Source: Novosphingobium sp. (lineage in GTDB: Bacteria > Pseudomonadota > Alphaproteobacteria > Sphingomonadales > Sphingomonadaceae). From it: a DNA stretch of 64,000 nucleotides. Position 1 is the stretch's first letter; each line of letters begins with the position of its first letter. The stretch covers positions 248,001 through 312,000 of the forward strand of contig JAGIAR010000004.1 of the NCBI GenBank assembly GCA_017744735.1, given 5' to 3'. The notes beneath the pieces are model-generated. The model saw only the letters and a program-made list of their open reading frames with translations, did no database searches and was not told the origin of the DNA. Of this stretch, positions 27,303-35,352 are shown piece by piece. The translations under genes were made by a program, and so were the position numbers.

Positions 27303-29975
27303 TTGCGCGCAGCCCCCCTCGCCTTCGCCACGTCTCTCCTGCTCGCCGGGTGTACGAGCATGCCAACCGGCACTGCCTCCGCGCCCGCGCCGAAATTCAT
27401 CGGCGAACCGCTCGCCGCCGACGTGGTCAGCGACCTGCCGCGCATCGCGCGCCCGCTGCACTACACGATCGACATCGCCCCCGACGCGGCGAAGCTGACT
27501 TTCACCGGCACATCGTCGGTCGACCTGGAGGTCTATCGGCCGACGGACACGCTGACGCTTCAGGCGCTCGAGCTCGACATCGCCTCGGCGCGGCTGCTCG
27601 GCGCGAACGGGGCCGGTCCGGGCCGCGCCCTGTCGGTCAGGCTCGATCCCGAGAAGCAGACGGTCGTGCTCGGCACCGGCGCACCGATCGCCCCCGGAAC
27701 CTATCGGATCACGTTCGCCTATAGCGGCAAGATCAACACCCAGGCGAACGGCCTCTTCGCGCTGGATTATCCCGACAAGCGCAGCGGCAAGACCGTGCGC
27801 GGCCTGTTCACCCAGTTCGAGGCACCCGACGCGCGCCGCTTCGCGCCGCTGTTCGATGAGCCGAGCTACAAGGCGACCTTCGACCTGTCCGCCACTGTCC
27901 CGGCGGACCAACTCGCGGTCGGCAACATGCCGATCGCATCGGAACAGTCCCTGCCGGGCGGGCTCAAGAAGGTGACCTTCCGTACCACGCCCAAGATGTC
28001 GTCCTATCTGCTGTTCTTCGGTTCCGGCGGCTTCGAGCGGCTGTCGAAGCAGGGGCCCGGCGGGGTCGAGCTCGGCATTGTCAGCCCGATCGGCAGCGGC
28101 GAGCAGGCCCGCTATGCACTCGATGCGCTGCCGCAGATCATCCAGTACTACACCGACTATTTCGGCGTGCCCTATCCGCTGCCCAAGCTCGACAACATCG
28201 CCGCGCCCGGCGAATCGCAGTTCTTCGGCGCGATGGAGAACTGGGGCGCGATCCTGACCTTCGAGAAGGACCTGCTGCTCGATCCGAAGATCACCAGCCC
28301 GCGCGCGCAGAACTACCTCTACACGGCGCAGGCGCACGAGGTCGCGCACCAGTGGTTCGGCGACATCGTGACGATGAAGTGGTGGAACGATCTCTGGCTC
28401 AACGAAGGCTTCGCGAGCTGGATGGAGACCAAGGCCACCGACCATTTCAATCCCGACTGGTATGCGCTGCTGTCGCGGGTCGACGGGCGCGAGGCGGCGA
28501 TGGGGCTCGATTCCTATGCCGCCACCCATCCGGTCGTGCTGCCGATCCACACCGCCGCCGAAGCCAACGACGCCTTCGACAGCATCTCTTATTCCAAGGG
28601 AGAGGCGGTGATCGCGATGCTCGAAGCCTATGCCGGCGAGGACGTATGGCGCGACGGGATTCGCAGCTACATCAAGGCGCACCGCTATTCGAACACCAGC
28701 AGCGACGATCTGTGGTCGGCGGTCGAGCAGGCCGGTGCTTCGGGCATCACCGGGATCGCGCACGATTTCACGCTCCAGCCGGGCGTGCCGCTGGTCCGCG
28801 CCGAAACGCGCTGCGACAACGGCCGCACCGCACTGAGCCTGACCCAGAGCGAATTCAGCCGCGACCGCATGGATGAGGCGGCCGCCAAGCCGCTGCGCTG
28901 GCACGTGCCGCTGACGATCGAGACGGCCGGCGCGCCGCCGCTGCGCCAGGTGCTCGACGGCAGCGCCGCGCTCACCCTGCCGGGTTGCGGCGCGGTGGTG
29001 GTGAACGGCGGCCAGCTCGGCTATTTCCGCACGCTCTATACTCCCGCGATGATCGGCCAGCTGGTGCAGGCGCTGCCCACGCTCGCGCCGATCGACCAGC
29101 TCGGGCTCGTGCGCGACAATTACGCGCTGGCGCAGGCCGGCTATCAGGATGCGAAGCCTGCGCTCGACCTTCTGGCAGCGGTGCCGGGGGATGCCAATCC
29201 GGTGGTCGCGACCGGCGCAGTCGATCGCTGGGACGATGTCTATGAGCTGGCCACACCCGCCGACCGGGCGCGCGTTGCGGGCCTTGCCCGCGAGCTGTGG
29301 CTGCCGCGGCTCAGCCTGCTCGGCTTCGATCCAAAGCCAGGCGAATCGCTCGTCGACACCAACCTGCGCGCGCACCTGCTGGCCACGCTCGGCAAGATGG
29401 GCGAGCCGGGCGTGCTCGACGAGGCACGGCGCCGGTTCGCCGGTCTGGCAGCCGATCCGCACTCGCTCGACGGGCCGCTCAAGACCACCTGGCTCGAAAT
29501 CGTCGCCCGCAATGCCTCGACGGCGGAATGGGATGCCTTGGCCGCGATGGCCGCCAATGCCCCGACCGCGGTCGAGCGCCAGGCCTATTACGGGCTGCTC
29601 GGCAGGGCGGTCGACAAGGCCCTGGCACAGCGCACGCTCGATTTCGCGCTGACCGGCAAGGCCGGCACGACCAGTGCGCAGATGATCGGCGCGGTTTCGG
29701 AGGAAAACGCCGACCTCGCATTCGATTTCGCGCTGGCGCACCGGGCGACGGTGGAAAGCCTGCTCGATTCGAGCGGCGGGAAGACCGCCTTTATCGCCGG
29801 CCTCGGCAGCGCGTCGCGCGATCCGGCGATGGTCCGCAAGCTCGAAGCCTTGCTCGAAGCCGCCCCGGAAGCGGAGAAGCGTCCGATCCGCGCCAAGATC
29901 GCCAGCCTGCGCCAGAAGCTCGCCAGCAACCCACGCATGGCCCGGCAAGCCGCCGCGTGGCTGGACCGGCGCTGA
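27303..29975 (+). CDS. M1 family aminopeptidase, predicted lipoprotein
   Basis: A 890-residue zinc aminopeptidase. I take the TTG at 27303 as start: it has GGAG 9 bases upstream and yields LRAAPLAFATSLLLAGC, a lipoprotein signal with the lipobox LLAGC. An upstream in-frame TTG at 27237 would spoil that signal. The exopeptidase motif GAMENWGAI lies near residue 309. HEVAH at 345-349 is followed by glutamate 368 (NEGFA), the zinc site of the family. A tyrosine of the active site is expected near SISYSKGEAV. It should trim peptides in the periplasm, bound to a membrane by lipid. Confidence 0.92.
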   Translation: MRAAPLAFATSLLLAGCTSMPTGTASAPAPKFIGEPLAADVVSDLPRIARPLHYTIDIAPDAAKLTFTGTSSVDLEVYRPTDTLTLQALELDIASARLLGANGAGPGRALSVRLDPEKQTVVLGTGAPIAPGTYRITFAYSGKINTQANGLFALDYPDKRSGKTVRGLFTQFEAPDARRFAPLFDEPSYKATFDLSATVPADQLAVGNMPIASEQSLPGGLKKVTFRTTPKMSSYLLFFGSGGFERLSKQGPGGVELGIVSPIGSGEQARYALDALPQIIQYYTDYFGVPYPLPKLDNIAAPGESQFFGAMENWGAILTFEKDLLLDPKITSPRAQNYLYTAQAHEVAHQWFGDIVTMKWWNDLWLNEGFASWMETKATDHFNPDWYALLSRVDGREAAMGLDSYAATHPVVLPIHTAAEANDAFDSISYSKGEAVIAMLEAYAGEDVWRDGIRSYIKAHRYSNTSSDDLWSAVEQAGASGITGIAHDFTLQPGVPLVRAETRCDNGRTALSLTQSEFSRDRMDEAAAKPLRWHVPLTIETAGAPPLRQVLDGSAALTLPGCGAVVVNGGQLGYFRTLYTPAMIGQLVQALPTLAPIDQLGLVRDNYALAQAGYQDAKPALDLLAAVPGDANPVVATGAVDRWDDVYELATPADRARVAGLARELWLPRLSLLGFDPKPGESLVDTNLRAHLLATLGKMGEPGVLDEARRRFAGLAADPHSLDGPLKTTWLEIVARNASTAEWDALAAMAANAPTAVERQAYYGLLGRAVDKALAQRTLDFALTGKAGTTSAQMIGAVSEENADLAFDFALAHRATVESLLDSSGGKTAFIAGLGSASRDPAMVRKLEALLEAAPEAEKRPIRAKIASLRQKLASNPRMARQAAAWLDRR

Positions 29976-30028
29976 CAGGAGGCGGTCAGGCGCTCGACTT
30001 CACCGCGAAACTTACTAAAGCCGGGCCA

Positions 30029-31834
30029 ATGGCCACCCGGCAACCCTTTGTCCTGTTCGACGATGCGCGCGAAGAGGGCGCGAGCGACGCGCAACTGTTC
30101 GAGAATCCGCGTGAAATCTTCATCGCCCGGCGCCCGGAGGAGGTCGCGAGCGTGCTCGCGGCCGCCGATGCCGCCCGTCAAGCGAGCGGCGGCACGCTGG
30201 CGGGATACCTCGCCTACGAAGCGGGGCTGGCGCTCGAACCGAAGCTGATGCCGCTCGCCGCAGAGCGCAGCGGTGCGGCCGGGCCGCTGGTATGGCTGGC
30301 CTTGTTCGACGCGGCGCAGACGATCCCGGCGGCCGAAGTGCCGGCCTGGCTGGAAGCGAGCAAGGACGATGGCCCGTCGCCGTCGATCGGGCCGATGCAT
30401 CCCGAACTCTCGACCGGCGCCTATACCGAGGCCTTCGATACGCTGCAGGAGGCGATCCGCGCGGGCGACATCTACCAGGCCAATCTGACCATGCGCCTCA
30501 CCGGGAGCACCCGCGGCGATCCGCTGGCGCTCTATGCGGCGATCCGTCCGGCGGCGAAGGCCGGCTATGGCGGCGCGATCTTCGACGGATCGCACTGGCT
30601 GCTGAGCTTCAGCCCCGAGTTGTTCTTTTCGCTGAAGGGCGATGCCGCCAAGACCAAGCCGATGAAGGGCACGCGTCCTCGTGGCCGCGATGCGGCGGAA
30701 GACGCGCGGCTCGCCGAGGAACTCGGCGCCTCGGTCAAGGACCGCGCCGAAAACCTGATGATCGTCGATCTTCTGCGCAACGATCTCAGCCGGGTCGCGG
30801 TGGCCGGTACGGTCAAGGTGGAGCAGCCCTTCGCGATCGAGACCTATCCGACCGTGCACACGATGGTCTCGACCGTGCGTGCGCGATTGGAGCCCGGAAA
30901 GGGCGCGATGGACATGATCCACGCGCTGTTCCCCTGCGGCTCGATCACCGGCGCGCCCAAGATCCGCGCGATGGAATTGATCGATCGGGTCGAACGCGAC
31001 GCGCGCGGGCCCTACTGCGGCGCGATCGGCTGGATCGACGGCAAGGGCGATGCGGCCTTCAACGTCGCCATCCGCACCTTGCGGGTTACCGAGGTGGAGA
31101 ACCAGCGCGGGACGGCGGTGCTGGGCGTCGGCGGCGCCATCGTCGCCGATTCGACCGCCCTGTCGGAATGGCGCGAATGCCTGATCAAGGCCGGCTTCGT
31201 GCGCCAGGCCGCCGCGGGCTTCGACCTGATCGAGACGATGGGCTTCGATCCCGAGAAGGGCATTCCGCTGCTCGATCTCCATCTCGAGCGAATGAAGGCG
31301 AGCGCGGCGGAACTGGGCTTTGCCTTCGACCGCCATGCCGCGCGCAACCAGATCCAGGCGCTGTGTTTCGAACTCGACCACCCGGCGAAGTTGCGCCTGC
31401 TGCTGTCGCGCGGCGGAGCGACCACGCTCGAAACTTCGGCCTTGCCCGCAGCTACTGCGGGTCCGGTCGCCTGCGCGCTGGTGCCGCTGCCGGTGGTATC
31501 GGGCGACTGGCGCCTGCGGCATAAATCGACCGACCGGGCCTTTTACGAAATGGCGCTGGAACTGGCGAAGGAGAAGGGCGCGGGCGAAGCGCTGCTGCTT
31601 CGCGACGACGGGCTGATCACCGAAGGCAGTTTCACCAGCCTGTTCGTCGAGCGCGACGGTCTGCTGCTGACCCCGCCGCTGAGACTCGGGCTGCTGCCCG
31701 GCGTGCTGCGTGCCTCGCTGATAGCCGAGGGCAAGGCCAGGGAGGCCGAATTGCGCGTCGCCGACCTTGCCGAGGGCTTCCTGCTCGGCAATTCGCTCCG
31801 CGGGCTGATGCCGGCAAGGCTGCTCCGGGCATGA
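30029..31834 (+). CDS. Aminodeoxychorismate synthase/lyase fusion (PabB-PabC type)
   Basis: The 601-residue protein fuses two p-aminobenzoate (folate) enzymes. The first about 360 residues are a chorismate-binding domain with GDIYQANLTMRL, FSPELFF, the catalytic-lysine motif PMKGTRPRG, DLLRNDLSRVA and FPCGSITGAPKIRAMELI. The lysine is that of PabB rather than of anthranilate synthase. From about residue 390 a class IV aminotransferase-like domain follows (DLIETMGFDPEKG, LHLERMKASA, RHKSTDRAFY with the PLP lysine, and LRDDGLITEGSFTSLFVE), which makes p-aminobenzoate and pyruvate. The glutamine amidotransferase subunit PabA is not in the window. Its stop overlaps the next ATG. Confidence 0.92.
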   Translation: MATRQPFVLFDDAREEGASDAQLFENPREIFIARRPEEVASVLAAADAARQASGGTLAGYLAYEAGLALEPKLMPLAAERSGAAGPLVWLALFDAAQTIPAAEVPAWLEASKDDGPSPSIGPMHPELSTGAYTEAFDTLQEAIRAGDIYQANLTMRLTGSTRGDPLALYAAIRPAAKAGYGGAIFDGSHWLLSFSPELFFSLKGDAAKTKPMKGTRPRGRDAAEDARLAEELGASVKDRAENLMIVDLLRNDLSRVAVAGTVKVEQPFAIETYPTVHTMVSTVRARLEPGKGAMDMIHALFPCGSITGAPKIRAMELIDRVERDARGPYCGAIGWIDGKGDAAFNVAIRTLRVTEVENQRGTAVLGVGGAIVADSTALSEWRECLIKAGFVRQAAAGFDLIETMGFDPEKGIPLLDLHLERMKASAAELGFAFDRHAARNQIQALCFELDHPAKLRLLLSRGGATTLETSALPAATAGPVACALVPLPVVSGDWRLRHKSTDRAFYEMALELAKEKGAGEALLLRDDGLITEGSFTSLFVERDGLLLTPPLRLGLLPGVLRASLIAEGKAREAELRVADLAEGFLLGNSLRGLMPARLLRA

Positions 31835-33003
31835 CCCAGCATATCTCTCGAGCGCTCCAGCGGATCGCACCATCGCGGACGACCGCGATGACCGACCGGG
31901 CGACCGAATTGCGCGAGCAGGGCCGCGACATCATTTCGCTTTCGGTCGGCGAGCCCGATTTCGCGACTCCCGCCAATGTGATCGAGGCGGCGAAGAATGC
32001 CCTCGATGCCGGCGCAACCAAGTACACGCCCGTGACCGGTACGCTGCGGCTGAAGCAGGCTGCCGCGCTGCATTTCGAGCGCGACCTCGGCATCAAGACC
32101 GATCCCCAGAGCGTGATCGTCAGCGCCGGCGGCAAGCAGGCGATCTTCCATGCGCTGCTCGCCACCGTCAGCGAGGGCGACGAGGTGATCGTCCCGGCGC
32201 CGTGGTGGGTCAGCTATCCCGAGATCATTCGCTTCGCCGGAGGTAGCGTGGTTCCGCTGATCACCCGTGCGAAGGACAATTTCCGGTTCACGCCGGGCGA
32301 TTTCGAGGCGCTGATCACGCCCCGGACCCAGTGGCTGATGCTCAACAGCCCGGGCAACCCGACCGGTGCCTATTATCCGGCCGAGTTGCTGCGCGGGATC
32401 GGCGAAGTACTGCGCCGCCATCCGCGCATCCTGGTATTGTCCGACGATATCTACGCGCCGCTGAACTACACCGGCCAGCCGCACGCCACGCTGGCGAACC
32501 TCTGCCCCGATCTGGCCGACCGCATCTGCACCGTCTCGGGCGTCTCCAAAAGCCACGCGATGACCGGCTTCCGCATCGGCGTCGCGACCGGGCCGGCGTG
32601 GCTGATCGGCGCGATGGGCCGGCTGCAATCGCACAGCTCGGGCAATCCGGCGGCGGTGAGCCAGGCGGCCGCGGTCGAGGCTTTCGAAGGTCCCCAGGAG
32701 TTTCTCGACCGGTGGCGCGAACGCTTCCGCGCCCGGCGCGACATGGTGGTCGGCGCGATCAACGGGGTCCCCGGCCTGTCGACGCCGGTGCCCGACGGCG
32801 CCTTCTACTGCTTCATCGACGCTACGCCGCACATGGAGCGCTTCGGCGACGACGAAGGCCTCGCGATGCATTTGCTCGACCACGGGGTCGCGGTGGTCGC
32901 CGCCTCGGCCTTTGGCGGCAAGGACGGCTTCCGCATCAGCTTCGCTGCCGACGACACCGTGCTGGAAGAAGCGATGCGGCGGATCGCGGCGGCGCTGGCA
33001 TGA
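31831..33003 (+). CDS. PLP-dependent aminotransferase, aspartate aminotransferase type
   Basis: A 390-residue fold-type I aminotransferase of the AspC/class I-beta group. Visible marks are LSVGEPDFATP at the N-terminus, YTPVTGTLRLKQA, NSPGNPTGAYY near residue 172, SDDIYAPLNYTG, the PLP lysine in SGVSKSHAMTGFRIG near residue 237, and the substrate-binding arginine in GFRISFA near the end. It transfers amino groups between aspartate or related acids and 2-oxoglutarate. It is coupled by ATGA on both sides in a tight operon with pabBC upstream and the pseudouridine synthase downstream. Confidence 0.93.
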   Translation: MTQHISRALQRIAPSRTTAMTDRATELREQGRDIISLSVGEPDFATPANVIEAAKNALDAGATKYTPVTGTLRLKQAAALHFERDLGIKTDPQSVIVSAGGKQAIFHALLATVSEGDEVIVPAPWWVSYPEIIRFAGGSVVPLITRAKDNFRFTPGDFEALITPRTQWLMLNSPGNPTGAYYPAELLRGIGEVLRRHPRILVLSDDIYAPLNYTGQPHATLANLCPDLADRICTVSGVSKSHAMTGFRIGVATGPAWLIGAMGRLQSHSSGNPAAVSQAAAVEAFEGPQEFLDRWRERFRARRDMVVGAINGVPGLSTPVPDGAFYCFIDATPHMERFGDDEGLAMHLLDHGVAVVAASAFGGKDGFRISFAADDTVLEEAMRRIAAALA

Positions 33004-33659
33004 TCCCGATCCTGTACGAGGACGGCGAGGCGCTGGTGATCGACAAGCCCGGCGGCCTGCCGATCGAGCGCCCGCGCGCGGGCGGCCCGTCGCTCGAGGA
33101 CCGGGCCGAGGAGCTCAAGCTCGGCTTCCAGCGCCCGCCGGTGCCGGTTCACCGGCTGGACACGGACACTTCGGGCTGCCTGCTGCTTGCGCGCAACCCC
33201 AAGGCCCTGAAACGCTTCGCGCGCGCGTTCGAGGAACGGCTGGTCGGCAAGACCTATCTCGGCCTCGTTGCCGGCGAGGTGGCGGCGGAAGAGGGTACGA
33301 TCGAACTGGCGCTGAGCAAGATCAGCAGCGCGGCCGAGGGCTGGCGGATGATCCCGGCGAGGAAGGGCAAGCCTTCGATCACCCATTGGCAGCGGATCGC
33401 GGTGCAGGGCGGGGTCAGTCTGGTCCGGTTCCTGCCGGTGACCGGCCGCACCCACCAGATCCGGGTGCACGCGGTCGCCGGGCTCGGCTTCGCACTGGCG
33501 GGCGATCCGGTCTACGGCAGGCGAGATCCTCGCACCCAGCGCACGATGCTTCACGCCTCGCAGCTGACCGTCCAGCGCGAGGGCAAGCCGCCGATCGAAG
33601 CCTTCGCCCCGTTTCCCGCCGATTTCGCCGCCTTCGGCTTCGCCGATCCCGATGCCTGA
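33000..33659 (+). CDS. RluA-family pseudouridine synthase
   Basis: The 219-residue protein isomerises uridine in rRNA or tRNA. The catalytic aspartate is in HRLDTDTSGCLLLA, after VIDKPGGLPIERP. The family ends VTGRTHQIRVH and FALAGDPVYGRR are present. It lacks an S4 RNA-binding domain, so it resembles the short RluA or RsuA-like members; the exact target base is unknown. The start ATG at 33000 overlaps the aminotransferase stop. Its end overlaps the arfB start by 8 bases. Confidence 0.92.
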   Translation: MIPILYEDGEALVIDKPGGLPIERPRAGGPSLEDRAEELKLGFQRPPVPVHRLDTDTSGCLLLARNPKALKRFARAFEERLVGKTYLGLVAGEVAAEEGTIELALSKISSAAEGWRMIPARKGKPSITHWQRIAVQGGVSLVRFLPVTGRTHQIRVHAVAGLGFALAGDPVYGRRDPRTQRTMLHASQLTVQREGKPPIEAFAPFPADFAAFGFADPDA

Positions 33660-34062
33660 CGACGATCTCGTCGCCCGCGCCCTCGCGCTGGCCGAGGAAA
33701 GCTTCATCGCCTCCTCGGGACCCGGTGGCCAGAACGTCAACAAGGTCGCGACCGCGGTGCAATTGCGGCTCGACGTCTTTGCGCTCCGGCTTACCCCGCC
33801 GGTGTTCCATCGCCTGAAGGCGCTCGCCGGCAGCCGGATGAGCGCCAGAGGCGAGATCGTCCTTACGGCGCGCAACCATCGCACCCAGGAAGCGAATCGG
33901 GTCGATGCGCGCCAGCGGCTGACCGAGCTGCTCGAACAGGCGCAGCGCGAACCGAAGAAGCGCGCGAAGACCCGGCTCAACCGCGTGGGCAAGGAAGCGC
34001 GGCTGCAATCCAAGAAGAAACACGGCGCGACCAAGGCCAGTCGCGGCAAGATCGAGTGGTAG
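33652..34062 (+). CDS. arfB: Alternative ribosome-rescue peptidyl-tRNA hydrolase
   Basis: ArfB (YaeJ) frees ribosomes stalled at the end of broken mRNA. The 136-residue protein has the release-factor hydrolysis motif GPGGQNVNK near residue 25 and the strongly basic C-terminal tail (KKRAKTRLNRVGKEARLQSKKK) that fits the empty mRNA tunnel. No codon-recognition domain is present, as expected. It is the last gene of the pabBC operon; rpmG follows with its own probable promoter. Confidence 0.94.
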   Translation: MPDDDLVARALALAEESFIASSGPGGQNVNKVATAVQLRLDVFALRLTPPVFHRLKALAGSRMSARGEIVLTARNHRTQEANRVDARQRLTELLEQAQREPKKRAKTRLNRVGKEARLQSKKKHGATKASRGKIEW

Positions 34063-34067
34063 GACGC

Positions 34068-34096
34068 TTGACTTTTCGCCCCCTCTGACGCATTGG
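34068..34096 (+). promoter_or_regulatory. Possible rpmG promoter
   Basis: TTGACT at 34068-34073 starts 5 bases after the arfB stop and is followed after 17 bases by the weak -10 CATTGG (34091-34096). This leaves a leader of about 75 bases before rpmG. Confidence 0.4.
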
Positions 34097-34177
34097 CCGC
34101 GCCCTGTGAGGGCGGCGTGTTGCGCCGCTTTGTTGTTTAAGGCCGCCACGGCCGATTCGAAAGATTAGGAAAACGCC

Positions 34178-34345
34178 ATGGCGAAGCCCGCAACCGTCAA
34201 GATCAAGCTGGTCTCCACCGCCGACACCGGCTTCTTCTACGTGACCAAGAAGAACCCGCGCAACATCACCGAGAAGATGAGCTTCAAGAAGTACGATCCC
34301 GTCGCGCGCAAGCACGTCGAGTTCAAGGAAGCCAAGATCAAGTGA
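34178..34345 (+). CDS. rpmG: 50S ribosomal protein L33
   Basis: The 55-residue product [19 protein letters not shown]... has the conserved L33 blocks [10 protein letters not shown] and [14 protein letters not shown]. The four zinc-binding cysteines seen in some L33 forms are absent, so this is the zinc-independent form usual in alphaproteobacteria. AGGA lies 8 bases before the start. It is monocistronic by position, followed by a small hairpin at 34357-34374. Confidence 0.96.
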   Translation: MAKPATVKIKLVSTADTGFFYVTKKNPRNITEKMSFKKYDPVARKHVEFKEAKIK

Positions 34346-34356
34346 GCTTGATCGGG

Positions 34357-34374
34357 TCCCGGTTAATGCCGGGA
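34357..34374 (+). terminator. Probable rpmG terminator hairpin
   Basis: TCCCGG (34357-34362) and CCGGGA (34369-34374) pair around the loop TTAATG, 12 bases after the rpmG stop, and are followed by TCGTTT. The T run is short, so termination may be partial. Confidence 0.45.
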
Positions 34375-34384
34375 TCGTTTCCGG

Positions 34385-34413
34385 TTAACGGCGAGTTCAA
34401 CGCTTCGCTATAG
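34385..34413 (+). promoter_or_regulatory. Possible lolA promoter giving a very short leader
   Basis: TTAACG (34385-34390) is 17 bases from CTATAG (34408-34413), and ATG 34424 lies only 10 bases after the -10 box. Transcription would start at or just before the ATG. A GAGCGAGG next to the ATG would then lie largely outside the transcript. Confidence 0.4.
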
Positions 34414-34423
34414 AGAGCGAGGC

Positions 34424-35077
34424 ATGATGAAAATAACCCCGAAATCGATTTTTCGCCCGGTGCTGGCCGGCGCTCTGTCCGTTGCCCTGCCGGTCGGACT
34501 GCTCGCGCCCGCGGCGCCGGCCGCAGCGGCCAACGACCCGCGCTTCGACCAGGCGGTCGCAGCGCTGCGTGCGATCTCGACCCTGCGCGCGAACTTCACC
34601 CAGACCGACCAGAACGGCCAGCGGGTAACCGGCGTGCTCAGCCTGAAGCGGCCCGGCAAGATCCGTTTCGAATACGAAAAGGGCGCCAATCTGCTGATCG
34701 TCGGCAACGGCAGCTCGCTGACGCTGATCGATTACGAGGTGAAGCAGGTTTCGCGCTGGCCGATCAAGAATTCGCCGCTCGGCGCGTTGCTCGATCCCAA
34801 TCGCGATGTCGGCAAATACGGAAGGCTTATCCCGACGACCAATCCCGATGTGATCAGCATCGAGGTGCGCGATCCGAAGAAGCCCGAATTCGGAGTGATC
34901 ACCCTGATCATGGTCAAGAGCGGTGCGGCCCCCGGCGGTTACGAGCTGGCCAGCTGGGTGGCGCTCGATGCGCAGAATCAGCGCACCACCGTGCGCCTCT
35001 CGGGCCAGCAATACGGAGTCGCGATTCCCGACTCGACGTTCAGGTATCGCGACCCCCGCACAACGGCTCGTCCCTGA
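34424..35077 (+). CDS. lolA: Outer-membrane lipoprotein carrier protein LolA family
   Basis: LolA ferries lipoproteins from the LolCDE complex across the periplasm to the outer membrane. The 217-residue protein has a signal peptide to about residue 37 (ending APAAAA) and the family core: TLRANFTQTDQNGQRVTGVL, LKRPGKIRFEYEKG, VKQVSRWPIKNSPLGALL. No LolB-type lipobox is present, so it is soluble periplasmic. A second ATG lies directly after the first. In many relatives lolA follows ftsK; here they are about 21 kb apart while xth still follows lolA. Confidence 0.93.
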   Translation: MMKITPKSIFRPVLAGALSVALPVGLLAPAAPAAAANDPRFDQAVAALRAISTLRANFTQTDQNGQRVTGVLSLKRPGKIRFEYEKGANLLIVGNGSSLTLIDYEVKQVSRWPIKNSPLGALLDPNRDVGKYGRLIPTTNPDVISIEVRDPKKPEFGVITLIMVKSGAAPGGYELASWVALDAQNQRTTVRLSGQQYGVAIPDSTFRYRDPRTTARP

Positions 35078-35090
35078 CCCCGAACGCCTC

Positions 35091-35128
35091 GGCAGCAGTT
35101 TGCCCGGCAGGTGCGACAAGCTGCTGCC
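35091..35128 (+). terminator. Stem-loop after lolA
   Basis: GGCAGCAG (35091-35098) pairs perfectly with CTGCTGCC (35121-35128) around a 22-base loop that is itself partly self-complementary. It lies 14 bases after the lolA stop and may end or protect that transcript; there is no T run. Confidence 0.4.
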
Positions 35129-35137
35129 CGCCGTTCA

Positions 35138-35166
35138 TTGAGCAGAAATCCGGGGGGCGGTAGAAC
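35138..35166 (+). promoter_or_regulatory. Promoter of the candidate small RNA
   Basis: TTGAGC (35138-35143), a 17-base spacer and TAGAAC (35161-35166) predict a start near 35173, right at the first base of an 8-bp stem of the proposed RNA. Confidence 0.55.
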
Positions 35167-35172
35167 AGTCTC

Positions 35173-35297
35173 GCAAGACGGAGCGAGGTGGGTTTCCCCC
35201 CTGTTGCCCTTTCCTCCGCTGAACAACCCGTCTTGTACAGCGTGACGAACGCTCAAACGGAACCCCTGTCCCATTGCCCCCGGGACAGGGGTTTTTT
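35173..35297 (+). ncRNA. Candidate intergenic small RNA, about 125 nt
   Basis: The 275-base space between lolA and xth holds what reads as a complete small-RNA gene. After a promoter, CAAGACGG (35174-35181) pairs with CCGTCTTG (35228-35235), closing a hairpin whose apex carries CCTTTCCTCC. A second hairpin is AGCGT/ACGCT (35239-35243 with 35249-35253), and the third is a strong intrinsic terminator. An exposed CCUCC is typical of alphaproteobacterial trans-acting RNAs that block ribosome sites. I could not assign a family. The alternative is a long structured leader of xth interrupted by a terminator. Confidence 0.6.
35261..35297 (+). terminator. Strong intrinsic terminator
   Basis: AACCCCTGTCCC (35261-35272) pairs perfectly over 12 bases with GGGACAGGGGTT (35282-35293) around a 9-base loop, and six T occupy 35292-35297. 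It is the clearest intrinsic terminator in the window and defines the 3' end of the candidate small RNA. Confidence 0.92.
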
Positions 35298-35352
35298 GAT
35301 TCTGCTCCCCTTCCCTTGCTGGCGCGGGACAACCCCCCTATCTCCCCCCTCC

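Noticed and set aside
27258..29948. An 896-codon open frame antisense to the M1 peptidase gene
   Set aside because: Composition is that of a shadow frame and there is no start region or motif; the plus strand carries an intact zinc site.
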